A stretch of 64,000 nucleotides of DNA from Clavibacter sp. B3I6 (GTDB lineage: Bacteria; Actinomycetota; Actinomycetes; Actinomycetales; Microbacteriaceae), in contig NZ_JAUSYL010000001.1 of NCBI RefSeq assembly GCF_030816895.1, forward strand, positions 992,001-1,056,000. The letters run 5' to 3'. A model generated the notes under the pieces. It made no database searches. It worked only from the letters and a program-made list of their open reading frames with translations, and was not told the DNA's origin. Below, piece by piece: positions 10,601-19,091 of this stretch. The translations under genes were made by a program, and so were the position numbers. The stretch's first letter is position 1. Each line of letters opens with the position of its first letter.

Positions 10601-10910
10601 TGGCGGTGCGCGCGAGCGGCCCCAGCGTGGGCACGCCGACCCGCAGCGCCAGCTCGTCGCGGAGGCGGGTGGCGGCGGCGCGGGACGGCGCGAGCACCAG
10701 GACCTCGGCGGGGTCGAGCCCCTGCGCGAGGATCCGCTCGGCCACGAGCTCCTTCAGCGTGGTGGTGCGGCCGGAGCCCGGCGCGCCGAGGACCGCCGCG
10801 CTCACCCCGACGGGCAGCTCGACGACCGCGCGCTGCGACGGGTCCAGCTCGACCGCGGGGCCCCCGTCGCCGGCGGAGGCGGGCGGCTGGCGGAATCCCC
10901 TGATGGTCAC
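7643..10910 (-). CDS. adnA: AdnA-like helicase-nuclease subunit, with an apparent frameshift
   Basis: Partner of AdnB. From GTG at 10910 the protein would be about 1,088 residues. The N-terminal UvrD-like motor carries a Walker A loop GAPGSGRTT (residues 42-50) with Arg in place of the invariant Lys, and a motif II VVADDLHE; in studied AdnAB the AdnB motor drives translocation. The C-terminal RecB-type nuclease looks intact: GIGTIVHAVMEEA, LRGMIDRIEL, VIVDLKTGRR, QLGSYQLAF. The frame breaks near 9002: AALQEGV continues as WPNLRLRGSLL only if one G is removed from the CCAGG at 9000-9003. Downstream residues to the stop at 7643 are conserved, so the break is single. First gene of the adnA-adnB operon. 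Confidence 0.85.
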
Positions 10911-11114
10911 GCGCCCACGCTACCGGCGGCCCCCGACGTCGCCGGATCCGCGGACCGCCCCGCCCACGGCCACGGCGGACGCCCGCGGCGGGCGCCCGCG
11001 ACGCACGGCGACGCCCGCCGCGTCCGCCCTCAGTGAACGCCGCGGGACCGCGCGGGAAGGTGCCCTAACCTCAGGGGAGCACCGTCGCATCCGACGCATC
11101 GAAAGGCACCTCCC

Positions 11115-11339
11115 GTGGAAATCCGTATCGGCCTCGTCAACACCGCCCGCGAGCTCTCCTTCACCAGCAAGCAGACGCCCGAGGAGGTCCAGGAGACCGT
11201 CACCGCGGCCGTCCGCGACGGCGCGCCCTTCATCTCCTTCACCGACGAGAAGGGCGCCACCCACCTCGCGGTCACCGCCCACCTCGCCTACGTGGAGCTC
11301 GGCAGCGCCGACGCCCCGCGCATCGGCTTCGTCCGCTAG
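11115..11339 (+). CDS. DUF3107 family protein
   Basis: Small protein of 74 residues from a GTG start with GAAAGG at 11101-11106 as ribosome binding site. The sequence begins MEIRIGLVNTARELSF and contains HLAVTAHLAYVELG, which I recognise as the actinobacterial DUF3107 family. No enzymatic motif is visible and the function is not known. It is divergent from adnA and followed after 9 bases by a small membrane protein, so the two probably form an operon. A TAACCT at about 11068 could be the -10 box of a leadered transcript. Confidence 0.8.
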   Translation: MEIRIGLVNTARELSFTSKQTPEEVQETVTAAVRDGAPFISFTDEKGATHLAVTAHLAYVELGSADAPRIGFVR

Positions 11340-11348
11340 CCCGACCCC

Positions 11349-11636
11349 GTGGAGCTCCTGTTCGTCGCGCTCCTCGGCGCCCTCATCGGGCTCGTCGCGC
11401 GCTACGCGCTCCCCCGCCGTGCCACGCACGGCGTGCTGCTGGCGCCCGCGGTCGGCTCGGCCGCCGCGATGGCCGCCTGGGTCGCGCTCACGTGGGCGGG
11501 GCTCCGCTGGGACCAGGGCGTCATCTGGTTCGCCGCGCTCGCGATCTCGGCGCTCGTCGCGGCCGGCGTCGACCTCGTGGTCGGACGCCGCCGCTCCGCC
11601 GCCGACGCGCGCGACCTGGCGGCCATCGGCGCCTGA
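11349..11636 (+). CDS. Small integral membrane protein
   Basis: 95 residues from the GTG at 11349. Three hydrophobic stretches, roughly residues 2-18, 30-50 and 58-78, suggest three membrane helices, with basic residues (RYALPRR, VGRRRS) flanking them. No family is recognised. It follows DUF3107 by 9 bases and is followed by a strong hairpin terminator, so it is the last gene of that two-gene unit. Confidence 0.65.
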   Translation: MELLFVALLGALIGLVARYALPRRATHGVLLAPAVGSAAAMAAWVALTWAGLRWDQGVIWFAALAISALVAAGVDLVVGRRRSAADARDLAAIGA

Positions 11637-11664
11637 ACCGGCGCCTGGACCGCCTGCACGACAC

Positions 11665-11694
11665 GACGCCCGGCCCCTCGTGGGGCCGGGCGTC
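11665..11694. terminator. Perfect 13-bp hairpin between convergent genes
   Basis: Stem 11665-11677 pairs fully with 11682-11694 around the loop TCGT. It lacks a T tract, as usual in high-GC actinobacteria, and sits between the convergent small membrane gene and the ferritin-like gene, so it can serve both strands. Confidence 0.75.
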
Positions 11695-11746
11695 CGTCGT
11701 CCGGGAGTCCGGGCGGCGAGAGCCGGGCCCGATCGCGCGGGACCGG

Positions 11747-12475
11747 TCAGGCCGTGAGCCCGAGCGCGTCCATCCGCCGGGTGTGCGCCGTGATGATGCC
11801 GGCGAACACGGGCTCGAGGTGCACGCGCGCGTCGTCCGGGTCGGCGAGCGACGCGCGCATGGCCGTGCCCGCGACGAGGAGCGTGTCGCCCACGAGGCGC
11901 CGGCCCCACATGGCGAGGCGGGAGGCGAGACGGGGATCGCGCCGGATGCCGGCGCGCACGGCGTCGACGATCCCCTGCTGGCCCACGCCCGAGGAGAGCA
12001 GCACGACCACGCGGTGCCGCTGGTCCGACGGCAGGCCCGAGGCGAGCCGCACGAAGAAGTCGTCGAGCAGCCCGGTGGTGATGTAGGAGGAGAGCAGGCT
12101 CTCGTACCAGTCGCCGCCGGCGACGGTGGCGGTGAAGCGGTCGAAGGCGCCCCGGTGGGGCTCCATGACGATGCTCGGGTCGCCGTCCAGCCGCTTGATC
12201 TCCGCGGCGAGCGCCTGGTGCTTCCCCAGCGCGATGCCGGCGGCGGTCGAGACCGCCTCCTTGCCCGCGAGGTCGGGCGCCTCGGTGACGGCGCGCGACA
12301 GGGCCTCGAAGACGGTCAGCTGCAGGTAGGCGACCGCGCCGAGGAAGCGGAGGGTGTCGGGCGAGAAGTCGTCGACGCTCACGGTCGGCGCGGAGGAGCG
12401 GCGCTTCGACTCGCCGCGGGACCTGACCCGGGGCGCGTCGATCGTCGTCGACCGGCGTCCGAACATCTTGAGCAC
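11747..12475 (-). CDS. Ferritin-like (MiaE-type fold) protein
   Basis: 242 residues starting MLKMFGRR. After a basic, disordered N-terminus (about 30 residues) the chain is strongly helical with pieces such as GDWYESLLSSYITTGLLDDFF. I recognise the actinobacterial ferritin-like family related to tRNA hydroxylase MiaE that is typically encoded back-to-back with a RhlE-type DEAD-box helicase, as here. The family shows weak conservation of diiron ligands, so catalytic activity is uncertain. Divergent from the helicase with a 140-base gap. Confidence 0.65.
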   Translation of the reverse strand: MLKMFGRRSTTIDAPRVRSRGESKRRSSAPTVSVDDFSPDTLRFLGAVAYLQLTVFEALSRAVTEAPDLAGKEAVSTAAGIALGKHQALAAEIKRLDGDPSIVMEPHRGAFDRFTATVAGGDWYESLLSSYITTGLLDDFFVRLASGLPSDQRHRVVVLLSSGVGQQGIVDAVRAGIRRDPRLASRLAMWGRRLVGDTLLVAGTAMRASLADPDDARVHLEPVFAGIITAHTRRMDALGLTA

Positions 12476-12615
12476 GTGGCCAGCGTATAGGGAGCGGGAG
12501 GCGGCGTCCGGGCCCCCGCCCGCTAAACTCGCCCGTGGTCCCTCAACGGAAGGGCCCCATCGCGCCCGCAGAGAAGCAGTCCGGGCGTGGACCGCACCGC
12601 TAGACAGGGCACAAC

Positions 12616-14145
12616 GTGACTTTCACCGAACTGAACATCGACGAGGACATGGTCCAGGCGCTCGCCGACCACGGGATCCTCGAACCCTTCCCCATCCAGG
12701 AGCAGACGATCCCCCTGGCCCTCTCCGGCCAGGACATCATCGGCCAGGCCAAGACGGGCACCGGCAAGACCTTCGGCTTCGGCCTCCCGCTCATCCAGCG
12801 GCTCGGCCTCACCCCGGAGCCCGGCGTGCAGGCCCTCGTGGTCGTGCCGACCCGCGAGCTGGCGGTCCAGGTGACCGAGGACCTCCAGGTCGCCACCGCG
12901 AACCGCGCCACCACCGTCGTCTCCATCTACGGCGGCAAGGCCTACGAGGGCCAGATCGAGCAGCTGAAGGCTGGCGCCCAGATCGTCGTCGGCACCCCGG
13001 GCCGCCTCCTCGACCTCGTGGGCCAGCGCCTCCTCTCGCTGAAGGACGTGCGCGAGATGGTGCTCGACGAGGCCGACAAGATGCTCGACCTCGGCTTCCT
13101 CTCCGACATCGAGAAGCTCTTCGCGCAGACCCCGGCGGTCCGCCACACCATGCTGTTCTCGGCCACCATGCCGGGCCCGATCGTGGCGCTCGCCCGCCGC
13201 TTCATGACGAAGCCGATCCACATCCGCGCGACGGATCCCGACGAGGGCCTCATGCAGGCCAACATCCGCCACCTCGTCTACCGTGCGCACAACATGGACA
13301 AGGACGAGGTCATCGGCCGCATCCTCCAGGCCGAGGGCCGCGGCAAGACCGTGATCTTCACGCGCACCAAGCGCGCCGCCGCCCGCCTCGTCGAGGAGCT
13401 CAACGACCGCGGCTTCAACGCCGCGGCCGTGCACGGCGACCTCAACCAGGAGCAGCGCGAGCGCGCGATGGCCGCCTTCAAGGCCGGCAAGAAGGACATC
13501 CTCATCGCCACGGACGTTGCGGCGCGCGGCATCGACGTGCTCGACGTCACCCACGTGATCAACCACACCATCCCCGAGGACGACAAGGCGTACCTGCACC
13601 GCGTCGGCCGCACGGGCCGCGCGGGCAAGACGGGCATCGCGGTCACGTTCGTCGACTGGGACGACCTGCACAAGTGGGCGCTCATCAACCGCGCTCTCGA
13701 GTTCGGCCAGCCGGAGCCGACCGAGACGTACTCGTCGTCGCCGCACCTGTTCACCGACCTCGACATCCCCGCCGGATCCAAGGGCCGCCTCCGCGCGACC
13801 CCCACCGTCAACCCCGACGGCACCCCGCGCGAGCGTCCCGGCAGCCGCGGCTCCGACGGCGGTCGTGACGGCGGCCGCTCGGGCGGACGCGACGGCGGAC
13901 GCGGCGGCGACCGTGGCGGCGACCGTGGCGGCGACCGCTCCGGCGGACGGGGCGGCGAGCGCTCGCGCACCCGCAGCTCCGCTCCCGCCGCGACGTCGCC
14001 CGCCGAGGCGACCGCGGCCATCGGCAGCGAGCAGCCGGCGACCGCGGGCGGCCACGACGCGCCCCACGCCGACGGCCAGACGCGCCCCCGCTCGCGCAAC
14101 CGCCGCCGTCGCTCCGGCGGCGAGCACCCGACCGCCACGGCCTAG
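12616..14145 (+). CDS. DEAD-box ATP-dependent RNA helicase
   Basis: ATP-dependent RNA unwinding enzyme of the RhlE/CsdA type, 509 residues from a GTG. All core motifs are present: FPIQEQTIPLALSG (Q motif), AKTGTGKT, PTRELAVQ, GTPGRLLD, VLDEADKML, LFSATMP, VIFTRTKRAAA, ATDVAARGIDV and HRVGRTGRAGKTG. The C-terminal 120 residues are a low-complexity RGG-like tail with repeated 12-base units (13903-13938) encoding Gly-Gly-Asp-Arg, a likely RNA-binding region. A TAAACT at about 12524 would leave an untranslated leader of about 85 bases; such leaders are often cold-regulated in this family, but nothing here proves that. Ends before a strong terminator. Confidence 0.92.
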   Translation: MTFTELNIDEDMVQALADHGILEPFPIQEQTIPLALSGQDIIGQAKTGTGKTFGFGLPLIQRLGLTPEPGVQALVVVPTRELAVQVTEDLQVATANRATTVVSIYGGKAYEGQIEQLKAGAQIVVGTPGRLLDLVGQRLLSLKDVREMVLDEADKMLDLGFLSDIEKLFAQTPAVRHTMLFSATMPGPIVALARRFMTKPIHIRATDPDEGLMQANIRHLVYRAHNMDKDEVIGRILQAEGRGKTVIFTRTKRAAARLVEELNDRGFNAAAVHGDLNQEQRERAMAAFKAGKKDILIATDVAARGIDVLDVTHVINHTIPEDDKAYLHRVGRTGRAGKTGIAVTFVDWDDLHKWALINRALEFGQPEPTETYSSSPHLFTDLDIPAGSKGRLRATPTVNPDGTPRERPGSRGSDGGRDGGRSGGRDGGRGGDRGGDRGGDRSGGRGGERSRTRSSAPAATSPAEATAAIGSEQPATAGGHDAPHADGQTRPRSRNRRRRSGGEHPTATA

Positions 14146-14170
14146 CGCCGCGCGCACGGAACGCAGGAGA

Positions 14171-14197
14171 GGGGCCGCATCCATCGGATGCGGCCCC
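14171..14197 (+). terminator. Hairpin terminator after the DEAD-box helicase
   Basis: Perfect 12-bp stem, 14171-14182 with 14186-14197, loop ATC, 26 bases after the stop codon. It also lies just downstream of the convergent small gene at 14220 and may act on both strands. Confidence 0.75.
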
Positions 14198-14219
14198 TCG
14201 GCATCAGGAGGGCTGGCTG

Positions 14220-14522
14220 CTACTTGGGGAGACGCAGCCTCACCCGGAACCGGCCCTCCAGCGCCTCCTGCAGGTCGTACATGAGCTGGACGCCTTCGAC
14301 GTCGTACCAACGGCGCCGCTCCTCCGAGCCGAAGAGGCCGGTCTCCCAGTCGACGTGCGCGTTAAAGAACGCCGCCCATGCGACCAACCGGTCGCGCAGC
14401 TCCTGCGAGATGAGGGTGTCCCAGTCCAGCGGAGGGCCAGGCCACATGATGTCGTCGAGCGGCCAGTCCTGCAGATAGTCGACCGACAAGACGATGTCCC
14501 GAATCGGATGGGGATCAACCAC
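14220..14522 (-). CDS. Small acidic protein of unknown function, partner of the secreted protein
   Basis: 100 residues from a GTG at 14522, overlapping the upstream secreted-protein gene by 8 bases. It has no signal peptide or membrane segment and is rich in Trp, Asp and Glu (DYLQDWPLDD, MWPGPPLDWD, NAHVDWETG, EERRRWYDVEG). I do not recognise the family. Codon use and GC are clearly lower than in the neighbours. The pairing of a small secreted cysteine-containing protein with a small acidic cytosolic protein resembles toxin-immunity or effector-chaperone pairs, but that is inference from layout only. A longer start up to 14669 would overlap the neighbour more and reads as unconserved Arg/Thr-rich shadow. 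Confidence 0.5.
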   Translation of the reverse strand: MVDPHPIRDIVLSVDYLQDWPLDDIMWPGPPLDWDTLISQELRDRLVAWAAFFNAHVDWETGLFGSEERRRWYDVEGVQLMYDLQEALEGRFRVRLRLPK

Positions 14523-15083
14523 AGCGGTCCACGCGAGTCGGGTACGACGTGATGATCCTCTTGTTGTTCTCGGAGACGAGGACGGTCGGGTTGTACGTGT
14601 CCACGACGTTCCCATCCGCGTCCTTGATGAGGATGGGCGCTGAGTAGCAGAGTTTGCCAGCACCGGCATCCTTCGGGAAACCGGGAGCAGGCGAAGCGAC
14701 TATGGATCCGGTCGCGAAGACCATGAAGTCGTCCCACTCGGCTCCCCCACCCGCGCCGTCCACGACGGTCTGCCAGTCGACTTGATGGTCCGTCCGGATG
14801 TGGACGTACCCGGAACGGTCATCGCCGCAGAACAGATCCACATGACCGATGCCGGTGTCCCAGGAGGCGACGCTCACATCGCCGAAGCCCGCGTTGCACA
14901 GGCCTATGGTCCCCGGGTCCAAGAGCACGCTTCGACTCCGCTCGTCGGGGCCTGCTGGTGAGGGCTGTAGGTGATGGTCGCCGCTTCGGCGGGGCCCGCG
15001 GACAGGGAAGCTGCGAGTACGAGGCCGGATGCGGAGGCACAAGCCGCCAGGATCCGCCCGGCGCGGGATCGAACATGGGTCAT
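14515..15083 (-). CDS. Secreted protein of unknown function, with an apparent frameshift
   Basis: ATG at 15083 follows a good ribosome binding site (GAGGAG, 15093-15098 region). The first about 35 residues form a Sec signal peptide: basic start MTHVRSRAGR, a hydrophobic core (ACASASGLVLAASLSA) and a cleavage-like site at AEAATI. The mature part continues in another frame from about 14930: DPGTIGLCNAGFGDVSV to the stop at 14515, with four cysteines (LCNAG, LFCGD, KLCYS, RCG) that could form two disulfides. One missing base near 14929 would join the frames into about 189 residues. No family is recognised. GC is lower than in surrounding genes, suggesting acquisition. Confidence 0.5.
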
Positions 15084-15375
15084 GGAATGCTCTCCTCTTC
15101 GAGATGATGATCGGTCGTGCAATGCGACCGTTTGCTCACGCGAGCTGACGCAGACGCTATGCGGGAGCCGCGACCGGGAAGTAACGCATCCACAGGACGG
15201 ACGGGTGCATGTCAGGCCGTGGGCCGATGCTGACCGACGACCTCCACGGCCTCGTCTGCCGGTGCGTCAGACGGCATCAGGGGGACCTGTGTCCTGCGAT
15301 GACATCCGCCCATGTTGCGGGGACCGATGCGACCCGACTCCTTCGACCAGACCGCCCGGCCGGTGCACGGCTCGA
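15084..15375. other. Intergenic region upstream of the secreted-protein gene
   Basis: About 290 bases with no convincing gene on either strand. It holds a 6-bp inverted repeat at 15112-15130 (CGGTCG, 7-base loop, CGACCG), which would lie in the leader or promoter of the secreted-protein gene and might be an operator or a 5' hairpin. The rest shows nothing recognisable. Base composition is lower in GC than the flanks. Confidence 0.35.
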
Positions 15376-16251
15376 TCAGGCGGCGCGGACCGGCACGACC
15401 GGCGCCCAGCCCGTCGCGCGCTCGACGATGCGCGCGAGCACGGCGGGCTCCGTGGAGTTCTCCGCGAGCCGGTTGGGCTTGCCCGTGCCGTGGTAGTCGC
15501 TGGATCCCGTGACCTCGAGCCCGAAGCGCTCCGCGAGCTCCGTGAGGCGCAGGCGCGAGGCCGACGGGTTGTCGCGGTGCCGCACCTCGAGGCCGAAGAG
15601 CCCCGCCGCGACGAGCGCGGTCATGCGCGAGTCCGACAGCACGCGCTCGGGACCCCGGGCGCCCGGGTGGGCGAGGACGGCGAGGCCGCCGGCGGCCGTG
15701 ATCAGCTCGACGCCGAGGATGGGGTCCGGCGCGTAGTGCGGCCGGTAGTAGCCACCCTGCCAGTGGAGGATGCTCTCGAACGCGGCCGTGCGGGTCGCGA
15801 CGTGGCCGCGCGCCACGAGCGCGTCGGCGATGTGGGGCCGGCCGATGGTGCTGCCGGGCGTGGTCTGGGCGAGCACGTCGTCCCAGGTGAGCGCGTAGTC
15901 ACGGCCGATGCGGCCGACCATGGCCTCCGCGCGGGTCATCCGCTCGCCGCGCACGCGCGCGGTCATCGCCGCGAGGTCGGCGTCCGCGGGGTCGAACAGG
16001 TAGGCGAGGACGTGCACGCTCGCGTACTCGAGCTGCGTGCTCATCTCCATGCCGGGGACGAGCGTGATCCCGTGCGCGAGCGCCGCGGCGGACGCGTCGG
16101 CCCAGCCCGCCGTGGAGTCGTGGTCGGTGAGCGCGACGGCCGAGAGACCCTGGCGGGCGGCCTGCGCGACGAGCTCGGCGGGCGTCTCGGTGCCGTCGGA
16201 GACGGAGCTGTGCGTGTGCAGGTCGATGGGACCCCGCTGCTGCTCCGGCAT
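15376..16251 (-). CDS. PHP-domain phosphoesterase
   Basis: 291-residue polymerase-and-histidinol-phosphatase domain protein. Metal-binding motifs visible in order: DLHTHSSVSDG (residues 9-19), LTDHDS, VPGMEMS, GRPHIADAL, LAHPG and SSDYHG. The whole pattern matches the YciV/RNase AM type (3',5'-nucleoside bisphosphate phosphatase and 5'-3' exonuclease on short RNA). The protein is cytosolic. It is divergent from the EEP-family gene. Exact substrate cannot be told from sequence alone. Confidence 0.85.
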   Translation of the reverse strand: MPEQQRGPIDLHTHSSVSDGTETPAELVAQAARQGLSAVALTDHDSTAGWADASAAALAHGITLVPGMEMSTQLEYASVHVLAYLFDPADADLAAMTARVRGERMTRAEAMVGRIGRDYALTWDDVLAQTTPGSTIGRPHIADALVARGHVATRTAAFESILHWQGGYYRPHYAPDPILGVELITAAGGLAVLAHPGARGPERVLSDSRMTALVAAGLFGLEVRHRDNPSASRLRLTELAERFGLEVTGSSDYHGTGKPNRLAENSTEPAVLARIVERATGWAPVVPVRAA

Positions 16252-16343
16252 CCCCCCATCCTAGGCGGCGGGTCGCGGAGCCCCGGCCGCGCGCGAGGCG
16301 CGAGGGCGCTCTCCCAGAGAGCCGCCATAGTGTGGGGCGCGTC

Positions 16344-17370
16344 ATGGGTCGGGTCGTCGGAGCAGCAGTCATCCTCATCACCGGGGTCGGTCTCCTCGTC
16401 ATCACCTGGCCGCAGCTCCTCGGTCTCGAGCAGTCCTACCTCGTCGCGCACGCCGTGGCCATCCGCGGCGGTCTCGTCGCCGCGGCCGCCGCCGTCCTCC
16501 TGCTGACCCTCGTGCTGTGCGTCGCCATCCGGCCCGGCCGACGGCTCCTCGGCAGCCTCGCCGCGCTGCTGGCGGTCTTCATCGGCGCCAACTGCGCCGT
16601 CCTCGCCACGCGCGGGCTCGGCGACACCGCCTTCGCCGAGCCGCGGGACGCGGACGTCACCGTGCTCTCCTGGAACACGCTCGGTGGGGCCACCGGCGCG
16701 CGCGCCGTCGCCGACCTCGCCATCGAGTCCGGCGCGGACGTGGTCACCCTGCCCGAGACGCGCGAGGAGACGGGCGCCGAGATCGCCGTGCTCATGCGCG
16801 AGGCGGGCCGGCCGATGTGGGTCCGCACGGTGGCCTTCGACGACGTGGCGGCCGCGCGCTCCACCACCATCCTCATCAGCGCGGCCTACGGCGACTACCG
16901 GCTCGACGAGTCGCGCGGCACCACGGCCGTGCTGCCCACCGTGATCATGGAGCCGGTGGACGGCGTCGGGCCGACCATCATGGCCGTGCACCCCGTCTCC
17001 CCCCATCCCCGAGCAGATGGAGAACTGGCGGGCGGACCTCGCCTGGCTCGGGCAGCGCTGCGACGAGGGCAACGTCATCATCGCGGGCGACTTCAACGCC
17101 ACGCTCGACCACATGAGCCGCTACGGCGGCACGCCCACCGAGCGCGACCAGGTCACGGACCTCGGCCAGTGCGTCGACGCGGCGCGCGCCTCCGGCAACG
17201 CCGCCGTCGGGACGTGGCCGACGGACATCCCCGCGCTCCTCGGCACGCCGATCGACCACATCATGGCGACGCCCGGCTGGGCCGTCACGGGCTTCCGCGT
17301 CGTCGAGGACCGCGACGGGGCCGGCAGCGACCACCGGCCGATCGTGGCCCAGCTCACGCCGCTGCGCTGA
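16344..17370 (+). CDS. Endonuclease/exonuclease/phosphatase-family membrane protein, with an apparent frameshift
   Basis: Starts at ATG 16344 (a GTG at 16332 is possible). Three N-terminal hydrophobic segments (about residues 5-25, 37-58, 68-88) precede an extracellular EEP domain: LSWNTLGGA, TLPETREE, VIIAGDFNATLDH, GTPIDHIMAT, GSDHRPIVAQL. The frame is lost at a run of six C at 16999-17004: PTIMAVHPVSP continues as IPEQMENWRADLAW only with five C. The restored protein is about 341 residues. CATAGT at 16326-16331 is a likely -10 box. The family includes DNases, sphingomyelinases and inositol phosphatases; the substrate is unknown. Confidence 0.75.
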
Positions 17371-17419
17371 CCCGCGTTCCCGCCCGCGGGGCGGCCGGGC
17401 CAGGTGGGATGATCGACGG

Positions 17420-19045
17420 ATGGCCGAGAACACCGACACCGCGTCCGAGACCACCCCCGACGACATCGCCGCCGACCCGGCCGCGCCGCTCGCCACGACC
17501 GAGACCGCGTCCCCGGCGGTCGCCCCCGCGGGCGCCCCCGCTCCCGGATCCGGCGACGCCCCCGTCCCCCGCGCGACCTCGAACCGCAGCACGACCCCGG
17601 CGAGCACGGCGTTCAGCGACTTCGTGTCCGCGCACTGGGCCGACCGCGAGGAGGTCGACCCGCCCGCGCGCGAGCAGGCGCCCTTCGCCGCCGACCGCCG
17701 CCGCCGGCTGTCGGCGCAGCACGTCGGCACGCGCCTCGTGATCCCCGCGGGCCGCCTCAAGCAGCGCAGCAACGACACCGACCACCCGTTCCGCGCCCAC
17801 TCCGCCTTCGCGCACCTCACCGGCTGGGGTGCCGACAGCGAGCCCGGCGCCGTGCTCGTCCTCGAGCCCGCGACCGGGGGATCCGCCGCCGACGGCTCCG
17901 CGCACGAGGCCACCCTCTACTTCCGCGAGCGCGCCGGTCGCGACAGCGACGAGTTCTACGCCAACGCCGAGATCGGCGAGTTCTGGATCGGGCCGCGCCC
18001 GTCGCTCCGCCAGGTCGCGGCCGACCTCGGGCTCGCGACCGCGCCCCTGGCCGACGTCGACGCCGCGATCGCCGCCCCCGGCGCCGCCCGCGTGATCCGC
18101 GAGGCCGACCCCCAGCTCGCCGCCCGCGTCGACGAGGCCCGCGCGGCCTCCGACGCCGACGCCGGCGCGGACCACGTCGACGGCGACGCCCTCCTCGCCC
18201 GCGACGCCTCCGAGCTGCGCCTCGTGAAGGACGCGTACGAGATCCGGCAGATGCGCGAGGCCGTCGACACGACGGGCCGCGGCTTCTCGGACGTCATCGC
18301 CGACATGCCCGCCGTCACGGCGCACGCACGCGGCGAGCGCGTCGTCGAGGGCGTCTTCAACGCGCGCGCACGGGCGGACGGCAACACGGTGGGCTACGAC
18401 ACCATCGCGGCATCCGGCCCGCACGCCTGCATCCTGCACTGGACGCGGAACGACGGACGCGTCGTGCCGGGCGACCTGATCCTCATCGACGCGGGCGTCG
18501 AGCTCGACAGCTACTACACGGCCGACATCACGCGCACGCTCCCCGTGTCCGGCACGTTCACCGACGTGCAGCGCGAGGTCTACGAGGCCGTGCGCGAGGC
18601 GGCCGACGCCGCCCTCGCGATCGTGCGGCCCGGCATCCGCTTCCGCGAGGTGCACGCCGCGGCGATGGAGGTCATCGCGCGCCGGGTCGCCGGCTGGGGC
18701 ATGCTGCCCGTGACCGCCGAGGAGGCGCTCCAGGCCGACAACCAGCACCACCGCCGCTACATGGTGCACGGCACGAGCCACCACCTCGGCCTCGACGTGC
18801 ACGACTGCGCGCAGGCCCGGCGGGACATGTACATCGACGGGATCGTGGAGGCCGGCATGGTCTTCACCATCGAGCCGGGCCTCTACTTCCAGCCGGACGA
18901 CCTCACCGTCCCAGAGCGCTTCCGCGGCATCGGCGTGCGCATCGAGGACGACATCCTCGTGACGCGCGACGGCGCCGAGAACCTGTCGGCGGGCATCCCC
19001 CGCACGGCCGACGAGGTCGAGGCGTGGATGGCCGGTCGGGCCTAG
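17420..19045 (+). CDS. pepP: Xaa-Pro aminopeptidase (aminopeptidase P family)
   Basis: Metallopeptidase removing N-terminal residues before proline, 541 residues from ATG 17420. The creatinase-type N-terminal domain follows a roughly 55-residue Ala/Thr/Pro-rich extension. Dinuclear metal ligands are visible in LILIDAGVELD, YTADITRTL, HGTSHHLGLDVHD, FTIEPGLYF and GVRIEDDILVT, the full M24B set. GATGAT six bases before the ATG suggests a leaderless transcript. The acidic, low-complexity N-terminus is unusual in the wider family but common in Microbacteriaceae as far as I recall. Confidence 0.9.
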   Translation: MAENTDTASETTPDDIAADPAAPLATTETASPAVAPAGAPAPGSGDAPVPRATSNRSTTPASTAFSDFVSAHWADREEVDPPAREQAPFAADRRRRLSAQHVGTRLVIPAGRLKQRSNDTDHPFRAHSAFAHLTGWGADSEPGAVLVLEPATGGSAADGSAHEATLYFRERAGRDSDEFYANAEIGEFWIGPRPSLRQVAADLGLATAPLADVDAAIAAPGAARVIREADPQLAARVDEARAASDADAGADHVDGDALLARDASELRLVKDAYEIRQMREAVDTTGRGFSDVIADMPAVTAHARGERVVEGVFNARARADGNTVGYDTIAASGPHACILHWTRNDGRVVPGDLILIDAGVELDSYYTADITRTLPVSGTFTDVQREVYEAVREAADAALAIVRPGIRFREVHAAAMEVIARRVAGWGMLPVTAEEALQADNQHHRRYMVHGTSHHLGLDVHDCAQARRDMYIDGIVEAGMVFTIEPGLYFQPDDLTVPERFRGIGVRIEDDILVTRDGAENLSAGIPRTADEVEAWMAGRA

Positions 19046-19091
19046 CCGCGGAGGCGGGGCCGGCTGCGGGACCGGGCCGGTCGCGCGGGGA

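Noticed and set aside
7989..11036. 1,015-residue plus-strand frame
   Set aside because: Shadow of adnA, which carries clear motor and nuclease motifs on the other strand.
15209..15496. Small plus-strand frames in the gap before the PHP gene
   Set aside because: No ribosome binding site, overlap with the PHP gene end, no recognisable protein features.
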